Source: Cryobacterium suzukii
GTDB taxonomy: Bacteria; Actinomycetota; Actinomycetes; Actinomycetales; Microbacteriaceae
Direction: 5' to 3'
DNA length: 64,000 nt
Assembly (NCBI RefSeq): GCF_004403185.1
Contig: NZ_SOHJ01000003.1
Span: 1-64,000 of the forward strand
The notes beneath the pieces were generated by a model that saw nothing but the letters and a program-made list of their open reading frames with translations, was not told where the DNA came from and ran no database searches. The position numbers were made by a program, and so were the translations under genes. Of the stretch, positions 41,906 to 50,869 are shown one piece after another (position 1 is the stretch's first letter; each line of letters opens with the position of its first letter).

Positions 41906-42451
41906 ATGACCCCCGTCATCCGCATGTGGCTCGGCTTCGCCGCTATCGGCGCAGCCTTGATTCACCTCGCCGTCGGGGCGGGAGCTCCTCTTCCGCTGTC
42001 GATCCTCCTGGTCGGGTTCGGTCTCACCGAACTCGGCTGGGCGGTCGTCACCCTCTCCCAAAGCAGACCGGTCGCGATCCGGGTGGCCTTCGGCGCAACC
42101 TTGATTCCCGTCCTGGTCTTTGCGACAACGGCAACCCTGGGCAGCGGCCTGGGCGTCTCCGCCGCGGAAACCGGCCTGCCGATGTACCCGATGGTGATCG
42201 CCTCACTGTTCAATCTCTATCTCGCAGGCTCGCTCGCCGTCATCATCCGTAAAAAAGCCCACGCGTCACCGGCAGCCGTCTCCGAGCGCACCAGGACAGT
42301 GGCCCAGCCAGGGGGCTGGCGTTTTCTCACCGCCTTGGTCGTGGCCGGGCTGGTCGTTTCCGGCCTCACGACGCCCGCGTTGGCTGCAACGAATGCCGGT
42401 CTCTATGCCGTTCCGCACGGAGCTCCGAGCGGCGTCCACTCGTCCCACTAA
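41906..42451 (+). CDS. Membrane protein of unknown function
   Basis: 181 residues, about five helices (5-25, 29-48, 56-76, 92-112, 135-157), ending in a polar outside tail with H-G-A-P-S-G-V-H-S-S-H. AAAGGAG before the ATG. Third gene of the small stress-type membrane cluster. Confidence 0.65.
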   Translation: MTPVIRMWLGFAAIGAALIHLAVGAGAPLPLSILLVGFGLTELGWAVVTLSQSRPVAIRVAFGATLIPVLVFATTATLGSGLGVSAAETGLPMYPMVIASLFNLYLAGSLAVIIRKKAHASPAAVSERTRTVAQPGGWRFLTALVVAGLVVSGLTTPALAATNAGLYAVPHGAPSGVHSSH

Positions 42452-42470
42452 TAGATCCGTGCCGTACGGC

Positions 42471-42500
42471 TGCCCCGGCCGTATTCACACCGGCCGGGCA
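42471..42500. terminator. Convergent terminator between membrane gene and helicase gene
   Basis: TGCCCCGGCCG, 9 nt, CGGCCGGGCA: a strong GC stem with one bulged C in the 54-bp gap between convergent genes. Confidence 0.55.
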
Positions 42501-42505
42501 CCAGT

Positions 42506-43849
42506 TCAGACTTCGGGGTCGTCTGGGTGCGAACTCGACGCGTCCAGCCCGGCCAAGTCAGCCACCGGCGGCACAACCTCGATGTTCATGAACCGCTTGA
42601 CGTTCTCATCGACGATGATATCGCTCGGCCGCAGCGGGCGGGTGAGGTACAGCCCGTCCAGACTGGTCAGCCGGCTCAGGGCCACGTAGGTCTGGCCGGG
42701 GCTGAACACTCGCGCACCGAGATCGACAATGGCCCGCGCGTAAGTGGCACCCTGCGATTTGTGAATGGTGACCGCCCAAGCCAACCGCAGCGGAAACTGC
42801 GTGAATTCCGCCACGACATCCCGGCTCAGTTTCTTGGTCGCGGCGTTGTAGGTGTACTTGTACTTTTCCCACACAGTCGGCTCGACCTCGTGCACGTCGC
42901 CGTCGATGTCCACGAACACGGTCGAGGTGACCTTGGTCACCGTGCCGATGCTGCCGTTCACCCAGCGCGGGCCGCCATCCAGCGGCGAGTCATTGCGCAG
43001 GAACATCACCTGCGCGCCCACCTTGAGTTCGAGCACCTCGTCGGCCGGAAACTGCTTACCGCCGAAATCCCCGGTGATGTCGGCCTTCGCGGTGAGCGAT
43101 TTACCTGACAGCTTCTTCAAAGCGGATGCGTTGATGCGGTTCACCGCGTCGTTGCGGGTCGCGAGGGTGATCACGCCCTCGCTCGGCGGCGTTCGCGCCC
43201 CCGCGCCGTTGAGGGCTCCGCCGATCTCCGGAGTGACCTGCCCGTGCCGAACGGCATTGAGCATGAGCTTGAAGTCGTTGTCGCGCTGCCGGTGAATTTC
43301 GGTGAGCTCGAAGATGCGCAGTTCGGCGTCGCGCCACACCTTGGCATCGAAGAACCACATCGACCGGTAGTGGTCGGCGAAATAGGCGCGCTCGTCCGGG
43401 CCGCCCGGTACAGGGGCTAGCTGGTACGGGTCGCCGAACAGCACGATCTGCACTCCGCCGAATACATCAAACGGTCGTTGCCTGGCCTGGCGCAGGCTGC
43501 GGTCGATCGCGTCCATGAGATCGGCATTGACCATCGAGACCTCGTCGATGACGAGGGTGTCGATGGTGTTGAGAAGCTTGCGCACCTGGTCGTTCTGATC
43601 AATCGGGCTGTCGGCAATCACACCGATCGGCAGGCGAAAGAGCGAGTGAATGGTCTGGCCGCCCACGTTCAATGCGGCGACACCGGTGGGCGCTGCGATC
43701 ACGATCTGCTTGCTCGTGTTCCACGACAGGTGGTTCAGCAGGGTCGACTTACCGGTGCCGGCCCGACCGGTAACGAACACGTTCTGCTTGGTGCCCTCGA
43801 TCGCCGCGAAGACCAGCGCCTGTTCACGACTGAGCGGAATCTCGGACAC
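42506..43849 (-). CDS. PIF1/RecD2-like superfamily 1 helicase
   Basis: 447 residues from GTG 43849. Walker A G-R-A-G-T-G-K-S (26-33), motif Ia A-A-P-T-G-V-A-A, Walker B V-I-D-E-V-S-M-V (about 93-100), G-D-P-Y-Q-L-A-P-V and the late A-W-A-V-T-I-H-K-S-Q-G-A-T-Y: the PIF1 set, including the PIF1-type 'T-I-H-K-S-Q-G'. A 5'-3' DNA helicase for difficult templates or recombination. A Pif1-type single-gene unit without RecD partners. Confidence 0.9.
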   Translation of the reverse strand: MSEIPLSREQALVFAAIEGTKQNVFVTGRAGTGKSTLLNHLSWNTSKQIVIAAPTGVAALNVGGQTIHSLFRLPIGVIADSPIDQNDQVRKLLNTIDTLVIDEVSMVNADLMDAIDRSLRQARQRPFDVFGGVQIVLFGDPYQLAPVPGGPDERAYFADHYRSMWFFDAKVWRDAELRIFELTEIHRQRDNDFKLMLNAVRHGQVTPEIGGALNGAGARTPPSEGVITLATRNDAVNRINASALKKLSGKSLTAKADITGDFGGKQFPADEVLELKVGAQVMFLRNDSPLDGGPRWVNGSIGTVTKVTSTVFVDIDGDVHEVEPTVWEKYKYTYNAATKKLSRDVVAEFTQFPLRLAWAVTIHKSQGATYARAIVDLGARVFSPGQTYVALSRLTSLDGLYLTRPLRPSDIIVDENVKRFMNIEVVPPVADLAGLDASSSHPDDPEV

Positions 43850-43975
43850 GGCACACTTTCTTTGGCAGGCGAGCGCTGCACGGGGTAATCGGCACAGGCA
43901 ATATTCCACTGTAGCCGCCAGCAGCGCGCACGGGCACGAGCCGGCGCTTGGCCGTCCGGCCGACCCACCTCCCCA

Positions 43976-43981
43976 TACAAT
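43976..43981 (+). promoter_or_regulatory. -10 box TACAAT of a leaderless gene
   Basis: TACAAT ends 6 nt before GTG 43988; no Shine-Dalgarno. Confidence 0.5.
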
Positions 43982-43987
43982 ATTAAA

Positions 43988-45070
43988 GTGACCATTCCGG
44001 CCGAACAGCATCGGGCGAGCGGGCGCCGCGGCAGTTTGCTCCGGGCCGTTCTCGCCATTGTGGTGGTCGCCGGGCTGCTCGCCGTCGGCCTCGCGGGCAC
44101 CATCAGCGCCCTCAATCGCACGGTCTACAACGCCGGCGGCTTTGTCGAACAATACCTCGACGCCCTGGCCCGCGGCGACACGGTCGGCGCCCTCGCGTTC
44201 GATGGCGTCATGCCCAGCAAAACCGACCTGGCCGTCTGGGGGCTCACCGACGAGGTCGCGAAAGGTCTGCCCGAGACGCTGCTGCGGGCATCTGTTCTGA
44301 GCGGCCTCGACAATATCGAACTCGCGAGCGCGACGGCTACGCCCGCCGCCGACGATGGAACCGCCCAGACCGTGATATTTGATTTCGATCTGAACGGAAC
44401 CGCGTCGAGCATGGCGTTCACTGTTGAGCGGGCGGGCTCATTCGCCGGCGTTTTCAACGCCTGGACGTTCAGCACCAGCCCCCTTGCCGTGCTGCAGGTC
44501 TCGGTACTGCACGAACGATCGTTTACGGTCAACGGCCTCAGCCTTGACACGCGCGCCCACAGTGCAGCGGATGCCCCCGCCACCTTCTCCACGTCCGCCG
44601 CGTATCTCGCGTTCGCCCCGAATCGCTACACGCTCGAACACGAGTCGGCCATGCTGACCGCTGAGAAGAACACTGTGCGAGTGACGGAAGACGGTCCCAC
44701 CGCAGTGGAGGTCAACGCTTTACCGAACGAGGCCATGGTGAGCCAGGTACAGTCCGAGCTGAACAAGTTCCTCGACGAGTGCGCCACGCAGACGGTGCTG
44801 CAACCGACCAGCTGCCCGTGGGGCATCCAGATCGACGACCGCATCGAGAGCACTCCGGCCTGGTCGATCACCGCGTACCCCACTGTCACACTCACAGCCG
44901 GCGAGCTGTCCTTTGAGATGGTCGCTACTCCCGGGCAGGCCCACATCGTGGTGAAGGTACAGTCACTGTTCGACGGCGACATCAGCACCCGCGACGAAGA
45001 CGTACCGTTCACGATGGGGCTCAGCGCAGTCGTTCAGCCTAGCGGCGCCCTCGCCATCCAACTGCACTAG
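43988..45070 (+). CDS. Membrane-anchored extracytoplasmic protein of unknown function
   Basis: 360 residues. One N-terminal helix (18-42) with basic residues before it, then a long Ser/Thr/Ala-rich outer region of beta strands. Two Cys in C-A-T-Q-T-V-L-Q-P-T-S-C (about 265-277) probably pair. Leaderless GTG start. Micrococcales often carry such a protein next to a Pif1-like helicase; no role known. Confidence 0.7.
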   Translation: MTIPAEQHRASGRRGSLLRAVLAIVVVAGLLAVGLAGTISALNRTVYNAGGFVEQYLDALARGDTVGALAFDGVMPSKTDLAVWGLTDEVAKGLPETLLRASVLSGLDNIELASATATPAADDGTAQTVIFDFDLNGTASSMAFTVERAGSFAGVFNAWTFSTSPLAVLQVSVLHERSFTVNGLSLDTRAHSAADAPATFSTSAAYLAFAPNRYTLEHESAMLTAEKNTVRVTEDGPTAVEVNALPNEAMVSQVQSELNKFLDECATQTVLQPTSCPWGIQIDDRIESTPAWSITAYPTVTLTAGELSFEMVATPGQAHIVVKVQSLFDGDISTRDEDVPFTMGLSAVVQPSGALAIQLH

Positions 45071-45076
45071 GCACGG

Positions 45077-47065
45077 CTAGCTAAGGGTCTGGGCGTCGCG
45101 CTCGGCAATGCGGGCCAGGTTCGCGTTGTACTCGATGAGCTCCGCGTCCTCGGTGCGGTCCGCCGTGCGATCCAGCCGTTTCGTGACTTTGGTGTCGTCA
45201 CGGCTCCACATAATCGCGACAACGACGGCCAGCACAAAGGTCGGCAGTTCGCCGATTCCCCAGGCGACGCCGCCACCCATCTGCTGATCGGCGATTGGTG
45301 ACACTCCCCAGGTACGGCCCATCGCTCCGTACCAGTCGGCCAGGAGCAGCCCAGTGCCGCTCATCAGGGCGAGGCCGAAAAACGCGTGGAAGGCCATCGT
45401 CACCAGCAGCAAGAGCAGTCGGAAGGCGTACGGCAGGCGGTACGGCACCGGGTCGATGCCGATCAGGGACTGCACGAACAGGTAGCCAGTGATCAGAAAG
45501 TGCACGATCATCCACAGGTGGCCGATGTGGTCGGTGGTGGCCCAGCTGAAGATGGAGGTGTAGTAGAACACCCACAGTGAGACGCCGAACAGCACGGCCG
45601 CGACAATCGGGTTGGCGACGATGCCGGCAAAGCGCGAATGCACCGCGGTGAGGATCCACTCGCGCGCGCCCCGACTGCCGTCTTGCCGCTTGGCAATCGC
45701 TCGCGCGGCGAGGGTTACCGGGGCGCCAGGCACGAGCATCAAGGGCACGAGCATGGTCAGCACCATGTGCACGAGCATGTGGGTGGAGAACAGGTACTTC
45801 TCGTACACATTCACTCCACCGTTGGTGATGTAGAACAGGGTGAGCATGCCCAGAACCCAGAGCACGCTGCGGTAGATCGGCCAGGCGTCGCCGCGGCGGT
45901 GCAACCGCCAGACGCCGGCGAGGTAGAAGAAAATGCCGAAGGCACAGAACAGAATCCAGGCGAGGTCGAAGTTCCACTCGGTGAAGTAGCGCGAGAAGGT
46001 GAGTTCGGGCGGCAAGAGTTCACCGGTGAGAATCTGCGCCGGCGTTGACTGGGGAATCTCCGTTGCGACCACCTGGGCGACGGGCGTCGCCGTGCGGGCA
46101 AGCGCGGCAGCCACACCCGACGCGAGGCCCATGAAGCCGAGCTCGGTCACGACGAGCCACCAGAACCAGCGGCCGTTCGATGGTCCGCTCCGCTGCATCC
46201 GCTTGATGAAAAACCGGCGTTGCAGAATGCCGAACCCGCCGAGGACGACGAGGGCGGCGACCTTCACGAGCACCAGCAGGCCGTAGGGGCTGAGAAGGTT
46301 GTCCCAGCTGCCGATGCGCAGTTCGGCGCTGGCATAGCCGGACGCGGCAACCACGATGAAAGAGACCAGGGCGAGCGAGGAATACCGCCCGATCACCTGG
46401 CGGATGCGTTCGCCGTCCAACTGGGTACGCAGCACGACAATGGTGAGCAGGCCACCCAGCCAGATCGCCGCGAAGACGAGGTGCAGCCCGAGGGCCGTGA
46501 TCGCGGCATTGTGTCCGGACGCGCCCGCTGAGTGACCCTGCTGAGCCATGGGCAGCAGGGAGGTTAGCGCCAGCACGGTCACAAAAACCAGCGCGGTGTG
46601 ATTGCGCACGGCGAAGCACAATACGGTGACGCCGGCGGCGATCAAGGTCGTCGCGAGCCAGGCCTGCCCCAGTTCAATCTGGCTGAAAAACTGCCCGACC
46701 GTGGCACTGAACTGATCACTGATACCGATTGGCACATTGGTGACCTGCAGAAAGGTCAGAAAGCCCGTGACAGCGGATGCGACGGCAAACAGTGCCGCGG
46801 ACGCCGCGGCGAAGTCCAGGGCGGTGCCGAACTCGCGTTCCTTGGGACTGAGCGCGAACAGGGTGAGCACGAGGGCACCGATCGTTCCGGCTGCCGCGAG
46901 GTTGACCACGAGCTTGGCGATGGGCAGTCCCCAGCGCACCACCGGTCCCGGATCGGCGAGGAGCTGGGCTGAAGCGCCACCGCCATAGGCCAGGGCGACA
47001 AGGGTGGACAGCACAGCGACCAGCAGCAGGGCTGCCGGTCCGAGAACGCGGACTATACGAGGCAC
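45077..47065 (-). CDS. CopD-CtaG fusion membrane protein (copper handling, cytochrome oxidase assembly)
   Basis: 662 residues, about 16 helices. The first half resembles CopD (helices with L-H-L-V-F-A-A-I-W-L-G-G-L near 200), the second half CtaG of caa3 oxidase assembly (H-M-L-V-H-M-V-L-T-M, W-M-I-V-H-F-L, W-A-T-T-D-H-I-G-H). The His-rich helices are likely Cu ligands: the protein imports or hands copper to respiratory oxidase. Leaderless GTG with TAAGCT 6 nt upstream. Confidence 0.87.
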   Translation of the reverse strand: MPRIVRVLGPAALLLVAVLSTLVALAYGGGASAQLLADPGPVVRWGLPIAKLVVNLAAAGTIGALVLTLFALSPKEREFGTALDFAAASAALFAVASAVTGFLTFLQVTNVPIGISDQFSATVGQFFSQIELGQAWLATTLIAAGVTVLCFAVRNHTALVFVTVLALTSLLPMAQQGHSAGASGHNAAITALGLHLVFAAIWLGGLLTIVVLRTQLDGERIRQVIGRYSSLALVSFIVVAASGYASAELRIGSWDNLLSPYGLLVLVKVAALVVLGGFGILQRRFFIKRMQRSGPSNGRWFWWLVVTELGFMGLASGVAAALARTATPVAQVVATEIPQSTPAQILTGELLPPELTFSRYFTEWNFDLAWILFCAFGIFFYLAGVWRLHRRGDAWPIYRSVLWVLGMLTLFYITNGGVNVYEKYLFSTHMLVHMVLTMLVPLMLVPGAPVTLAARAIAKRQDGSRGAREWILTAVHSRFAGIVANPIVAAVLFGVSLWVFYYTSIFSWATTDHIGHLWMIVHFLITGYLFVQSLIGIDPVPYRLPYAFRLLLLLVTMAFHAFFGLALMSGTGLLLADWYGAMGRTWGVSPIADQQMGGGVAWGIGELPTFVLAVVVAIMWSRDDTKVTKRLDRTADRTEDAELIEYNANLARIAERDAQTLS

Positions 47066-47071
47066 CCACCC

Positions 47072-47077
47072 AGCTTA
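47072..47077 (-). promoter_or_regulatory. -10 box TAAGCT of the CopD-CtaG gene
   Basis: On the minus strand TAAGCT ends 6 nt before GTG 47065. Confidence 0.45.
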
Positions 47078-47147
47078 TTCGCCCGGCCCTGAGCATCCGT
47101 CGCGCGCGCAATTCCTGGCGGTTCCCAAAGGGATGCCCTGGGGCACC

Positions 47148-47186
47148 AAAAAGGGACGCCGACCATGGTCGACGCCCCTTTTTTTT
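47148..47186 (-). terminator. Terminator of the HU gene
   Basis: A long A/T-flanked hairpin, AAAAAGGG...CGACCATGGTCG...CCCCTTTTTTTT, with T runs on both strands, 11 bp after the HU stop. It should work in both directions. Confidence 0.85.
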
Positions 47187-47196
47187 AGAGCAAAAG

Positions 47197-47484
47197 CTAC
47201 TTGGCGGCAGCCTTGAGCTTGCTTCCAGCGGTCAGCTTGACGCGGTGGCCGGCAGCGATGGCGATTTCTTCGCCGGTCTGCGGGTTGCGGCCGGTGCGAG
47301 CTGCGGTGGCGGTGCGCTCGACGCCCAGCCATCCCGGGATGGTGACCTTGCCATCAGCGGCAACGGTCTCGGCCAGGGTTGCAAAGAATGCGTTCAGAAC
47401 GCCGTCAACGGCGGCCTGGCTCTGTCCGGAGTCAGCGGCAACCTTGGCAACGAGCTCGGTCTTGTTCAGCGACTTGTCAGCCAT
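47197..47484 (-). CDS. hup: HU-family DNA-binding protein
   Basis: 95 residues, the short HU form: L-N-K-T-E-L-V-A-K-V-A at 6-16, P-G-W-L-G-V-E-R-T-A-T-A-A-R-T-G-R-N-P-Q-T-G-E-E-I with the DNA-arm, and a basic end. No Lys-rich tail as in mycobacterial HupB. It bends and compacts DNA. GAGGAGG precedes ATG 47484. Confidence 0.96.
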   Translation of the reverse strand: MADKSLNKTELVAKVAADSGQSQAAVDGVLNAFFATLAETVAADGKVTIPGWLGVERTATAARTGRNPQTGEEIAIAAGHRVKLTAGSKLKAAAK

Positions 47485-47795
47485 TGAGTGTCCTCCTCGG
47501 ACCTTCGTCTGTATAAACAGCGATATTCGTAATACGGATGCTCCTCGAAGAGAAGCCCCGCTGGTCGGATCGACCGAGTTGAAATCTAGCATCGATCCGC
47601 CAAAATCCGCGGATTTACGGCGATTTTCAACCATTTCAGGGCTATTTCTGCCTCTTAGGCTCCCGATTTTCGCTCTCCGCGAAACGAGGGGCCGCCGAGC
47701 GGGACAAACGAAACGGGATGCCGACCAAGAGTCGACATCCCGTTTGGATGTTTCAGAAGCCGTTGAAGACAAGCTTCAGCGGCTGCCAGAAGGAG
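47485..47795. other. 311 bp between HU and rpsN
   Basis: Holds the HU promoter/leader (AT-rich TTTATACAG on the minus strand, about 47508-47516) and the rpsN terminator (47711-47745). Nothing coding. Confidence 0.5.
47711..47745 (-). terminator. Terminator of the rpmB-rpmG-rpsN operon
   Basis: AAACGGGATGCCGAC, CAAGA, GTCGACATCCCGTTT: 15-bp arms with one mismatch, 51 bp after the rpsN stop. Confidence 0.75.
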
Positions 47796-48101
47796 TTACC
47801 AGCTGGACTTGGTGATGCCGGGCAGCTCGCCGCGGTGCGCCATGTCGCGAAAACGAACGCGCGAGATGCCGAACTTGGAGAGGTGGCCACGGGGACGACC
47901 GTCAACGGCGTCACGGTTGCGCAGGCGCACCGGGCTCGCGTTACGCGGCAGCTTCTGCAGGCCCTTGCGAGCGGCTTCACGCGACTCGTCGGTGCCGGCA
48001 GGGTCAACCAGGGCCTTCTTGAGCTCAAGGCGCTTGACGGCGTAACGCTCGACGATGACCTTGCGCTGGTTGTTCTTGGCAATCATGCTCTTCTTCGCCA
48101 T
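47796..48101 (-). CDS. rpsN: 30S ribosomal protein S14, zinc-independent form
   Basis: 101 residues: [11 protein letters not shown] start, [20 protein letters not shown] and G-I-T-K-S-S-W end. No Cys, so it is the long C-minus type that does not bind Zn. Last gene of L28-L33-S14, beside the zur-znu operon. Confidence 0.97.
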   Translation of the reverse strand: MAKKSMIAKNNQRKVIVERYAVKRLELKKALVDPAGTDESREAARKGLQKLPRNASPVRLRNRDAVDGRPRGHLSKFGISRVRFRDMAHRGELPGITKSSW

Positions 48102-48103
48102 GT

Positions 48104-48271
48104 TTAGCGCTCCTCACGGAAATCAACGTGCTTGCGGATAACCGGGTCGTACTTCTTGAGCACGAGACGGTCGGGGTCGTTGCGGCGGTTCTTTTTGGTC
48201 ACATAGGTGTAACCGGTTCCAGCCGTGGAACGAAGTTTGATGATCGGACGTACGTCATGAGCCTTAGCCAT
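48104..48271 (-). CDS. rpmG: 50S ribosomal protein L33, zinc-independent form
   Basis: 55 residues. [18 protein letters not shown] then [15 protein letters not shown]. No Cys (C-minus type). ATG 48271 overlaps the L28 stop by one base (TAATG); rpsN follows after 2 bp. Confidence 0.96.
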   Translation of the reverse strand: MAKAHDVRPIIKLRSTAGTGYTYVTKKNRRNDPDRLVLKKYDPVIRKHVDFREER

Positions 48272-48507
48272 TAGATCTTCACCCCACGAGCGAGAACGTC
48301 CTTGACGACGCTCTCAATGCCACGAGCATCAATAACCTTGATGCCCTTTGCGGACAAGGTCAGTGTGACCTTGCGACGAAGCGACGGCACGTAGTACGTC
48401 TTCTTCTGAACGTTCGGGTCGAAACGACGCTTGGTGCGTCGGTGCGAGTGCGAAATGTTGTGTCCGAAGCCGGGAACAGCTCCGGTCACCTGGCAAACAG
48501 ATGCCAT
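48271..48507 (-). CDS. rpmB: 50S ribosomal protein L28
   Basis: 78 residues: [29 protein letters not shown]. Only one Cys, so the C-x-x-C knuckle of zinc-binding L28 is broken (C-Q-V-T). First gene of the operon, GGAGGAAACC before ATG 48507. A hairpin lies just upstream of the ribosome site (48524-48541). Confidence 0.96.
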   Translation of the reverse strand: MASVCQVTGAVPGFGHNISHSHRRTKRRFDPNVQKKTYYVPSLRRKVTLTLSAKGIKVIDARGIESVVKDVLARGVKI

Positions 48508-48523
48508 GGTTTCCTCCATTACC

Positions 48524-48541
48524 GAAGGGCGAATGCCCTTC
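48524..48541 (-). promoter_or_regulatory. Leader hairpin directly upstream of the rpmB ribosome site
   Basis: GAAGGGC, GAAT, GCCCTTC: perfect 7-bp stem with tetraloop, about 6 nt from the GGAGGA. It could be a ribosomal-protein leader element; inference. Confidence 0.4.
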
Positions 48542-48729
48542 CCAAGATCCCTTGTCGGCGGGCTGAACATAAATGAACAACTCGCAATGCGCGCGCAGAG
48601 GCGCAGCAACCCTCTACGATACGGGCTCCCGGGACGCAGTGCAAATTCGTCCCCGAATCTCCGTCGAAAGTGCGGGACCACAATGCTGTTACCGGCCAGC
48701 ACTCCGGCGGGCCGTCGAGACGCTTCGCG

Positions 48730-49134
48730 TCACCGAGCGGATGCTGCGGCTTGGGCAGTGCAGGCGGTGCACAGCCCGAACACGTCAACGACATGGGCGG
48801 CCTGGGTGAACCCGTTTTGGGCGGCGACGTCCTTGGCCCAGGTTTCGACGGCATCCGCTTCGATCTCGACCGTGAGACCGCAATTGCGGCAGATCAGGTG
48901 GTGGTGGTGGTCGTTGGTGCTGCACGCGCGATACAGGCTCTCGCCTTCCGGCGACTGGAGTGAGTCGGCATCGCCCTTGACGGCCAGATCGGCCAGGGCG
49001 CGGTAGACCGTCGCCAAACCGATTGGGGATCCGGTCGAGTGGAGGGCGGAGTGCAGCGCCTGCGCGCTGATGAAGCCGTCGTTGGCGCCGAGAGCACCCC
49101 GAACGGCCTCACGCTGCCAGGTGTTTCGCTTCAT
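48730..49134 (-). CDS. zur: Fur-family zinc regulator Zur
   Basis: 134 residues. N-terminal winged helix (Q-R-E-A-V-R-G-A-L, G-L-A-T-V-Y-R-A-L), Zn sites in N-D-H-H-H-H-L-I-C-R-N-C and C-T-A-C. It represses zinc-uptake genes when Zn is bound. ATG overlaps the znuB stop (ATGA), so it is the last gene of the znu operon. A Zur-type palindrome lies before znuA at 52740. Confidence 0.93.
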   Translation of the reverse strand: MKRNTWQREAVRGALGANDGFISAQALHSALHSTGSPIGLATVYRALADLAVKGDADSLQSPEGESLYRACSTNDHHHHLICRNCGLTVEIEADAVETWAKDVAAQNGFTQAAHVVDVFGLCTACTAQAAASAR

Positions 49135-49979
49135 GACATCAACCGTAGCGATATTCGCGGTGGCCGGCGCGCATCCGCTTCGCGGGGTAGCCGTGCGCTA
49201 ACCAGCCGCCGCAGCAGCAGGGCGAGCAGGAACAGCGCGACGGCAGTGAGGGCAATTGCCGGGCCGGCCGCGACGTCGAGTGAGCGCGACAGCAGCACGC
49301 CGACCAGTCCGGCGAGGGCGCCGAGCAGGGGGGCGATAATGAACATCTGGGTGGTCGTGCGCGAAACGAGCCGGGCGGCGGCAGCGGGGGCAGCGATCAG
49401 GGCGATGGCGAGGATGGCCCCCACTGCGGGCATCGCGGTGACAACGGTGGCCGTGATGAGTACCAGGGTCAGCACTTCGATCGGCCACTCTCGATAGCCA
49501 GCCGCGCGGAAACCGTTCACGTCGAAAGTCGAGAACATGATCTGCTTGCCCAGAAAGACAATGGCCAGCACGGCGAACGCCAGCACGCTGGCCACGAGCG
49601 CCACATCATTGCCGGTCACCGTGAGAATGGAACCCACCAGGTACGAGTCGACCTTGACCGGCAGGGACGGATTGAGCCCCTGCAGCAGCACGCCAAGGGC
49701 AAATCCGGCGGTGAGCAGAATGCCAGATGCCACCTGGTTTCCCTGACGTTTGACCCGCCCGATCATCGTCATGACGCCCACGATGAAGACACTCGCCACG
49801 GCGGCGCCGAGCGGAATACTCACTCCGAGAATCGCCGCGCCGACCGCTCCCGGAAAGGTCGCGTGGGTGAGTGCCTGGGCAAAGAAGGTGCGCTGGCGCA
49901 GCACCACCAGGGTGCCGACAAGGCCACTGAGCGCCCCGATCAGCAGTGCGGCCAGGAGGGCCTGTTCGAAGTAGCCCAT
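49131..49979 (-). CDS. Zinc/manganese ABC transporter permease (second)
   Basis: 282 residues from ATG 49979, about eight helices. V-L-R-Q-R-T-F-F-A-Q-A-L-T-H-A-T-F-P-G-A-V-G near 27-48 is the signature of ABC-3 (ZnuB/MntB) permeases. It overlaps the first permease by one base and zur by 4. The two unlike permeases could form a heterodimer. Confidence 0.93.
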   Translation of the reverse strand: MGYFEQALLAALLIGALSGLVGTLVVLRQRTFFAQALTHATFPGAVGAAILGVSIPLGAAVASVFIVGVMTMIGRVKRQGNQVASGILLTAGFALGVLLQGLNPSLPVKVDSYLVGSILTVTGNDVALVASVLAFAVLAIVFLGKQIMFSTFDVNGFRAAGYREWPIEVLTLVLITATVVTAMPAVGAILAIALIAAPAAAARLVSRTTTQMFIIAPLLGALAGLVGVLLSRSLDVAAGPAIALTAVALFLLALLLRRLVSARLPREADARRPPRISLRLMS

Positions 49980-50869
49980 CAGTGGGCCACCGATACGACA
50001 CTGCGCTGTCGACGCGGGCCGCCGATTCGCTCCAGTGCGAGCCGCACGACCAGGGCCAGCACGTAGCCCGCGACGAGCACGAGCACGACGGTGGCTCCGC
50101 TCGGCAGGTCGACGCCACCGTTGACCGATGCTTCGTAGCCGAGCGTCAGCCCCACCCAGGCGGCCAGGATGGCGAAGCCGGCGGCTACCGGAAAGAGCAG
50201 CCATAACCGATTGGTCACGAGGCGGGCGACTGCGCCCGGCACGATCAGCACGGCCAGGATGAGCAGGTTGCCCACAGCGCTGCTTGCGGCCACTACGACG
50301 AGGGCAATGGCGACGTTGAGGAGGATGTCGAGCAGGAGCGGCCGGTAGCCGGCCGCCGCCGCGCCTTCACGATCGAAAGCCCGAAAGACCTGCTCCTTCA
50401 AGGTGAACCCCACGATGATCAGGGCGATCAGGCAGACCACAACGGTTTGGTTCACCTCGGCCGGGCTGACGGTCAGCAAGCGCCCGAACAGCAGGGCGTC
50501 CAACTGACCGACATAATTTGTTTCCCGTGAAACTACGATGATCCCCACGCTGAACATGGCCGTGAAGACAATGGCGATCGCGGCGTCCGACGTGACCGCA
50601 CGCTTGACGATCACAGTGAGTACGACGGCGGCGATGAGCGCCGCCACCATGGCTCCAACGAACAGCCCGTCGCGGCCGCCCCAGACAAATCCGATGGCCA
50701 CACCGGGAAAGACCGCGTGGGTGAGTCCGTCACTGATGAACTCCAGCCCACGCAGGTTCACGAGCACACCGACGAGTCCCGCCACGAGGCTGAGAACGAC
50801 GAGCACGAGCAGCGCCCTGGCCATGAAGGGCAGGTCGAAGGCGGTGATCAGTGGCGTGAAGACATCCAC
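49979..50869 (-). CDS. Zinc/manganese ABC transporter permease (first)
   Basis: 296 residues, about eight helices. [19 protein letters not shown] near 42-60 is the ABC-3 signature. It begins directly after the ATPase gene. With the second permease, ATPase and lipoprotein it makes the znu-type importer. Confidence 0.93.
   Translation of the reverse strand: MDVFTPLITAFDLPFMARALLVLVVLSLVAGLVGVLVNLRGLEFISDGLTHAVFPGVAIGFVWGGRDGLFVGAMVAALIAAVVLTVIVKRAVTSDAAIAIVFTAMFSVGIIVVSRETNYVGQLDALLFGRLLTVSPAEVNQTVVVCLIALIIVGFTLKEQVFRAFDREGAAAAGYRPLLLDILLNVAIALVVVAASSAVGNLLILAVLIVPGAVARLVTNRLWLLFPVAAGFAILAAWVGLTLGYEASVNGGVDLPSGATVVLVLVAGYVLALVVRLALERIGGPRRQRSVVSVAH

Noticed and set aside
48542..48729. Zur box upstream of rpmB
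   Set aside because: I looked for TGATAAT-like palindromes on both strands and found none convincing.
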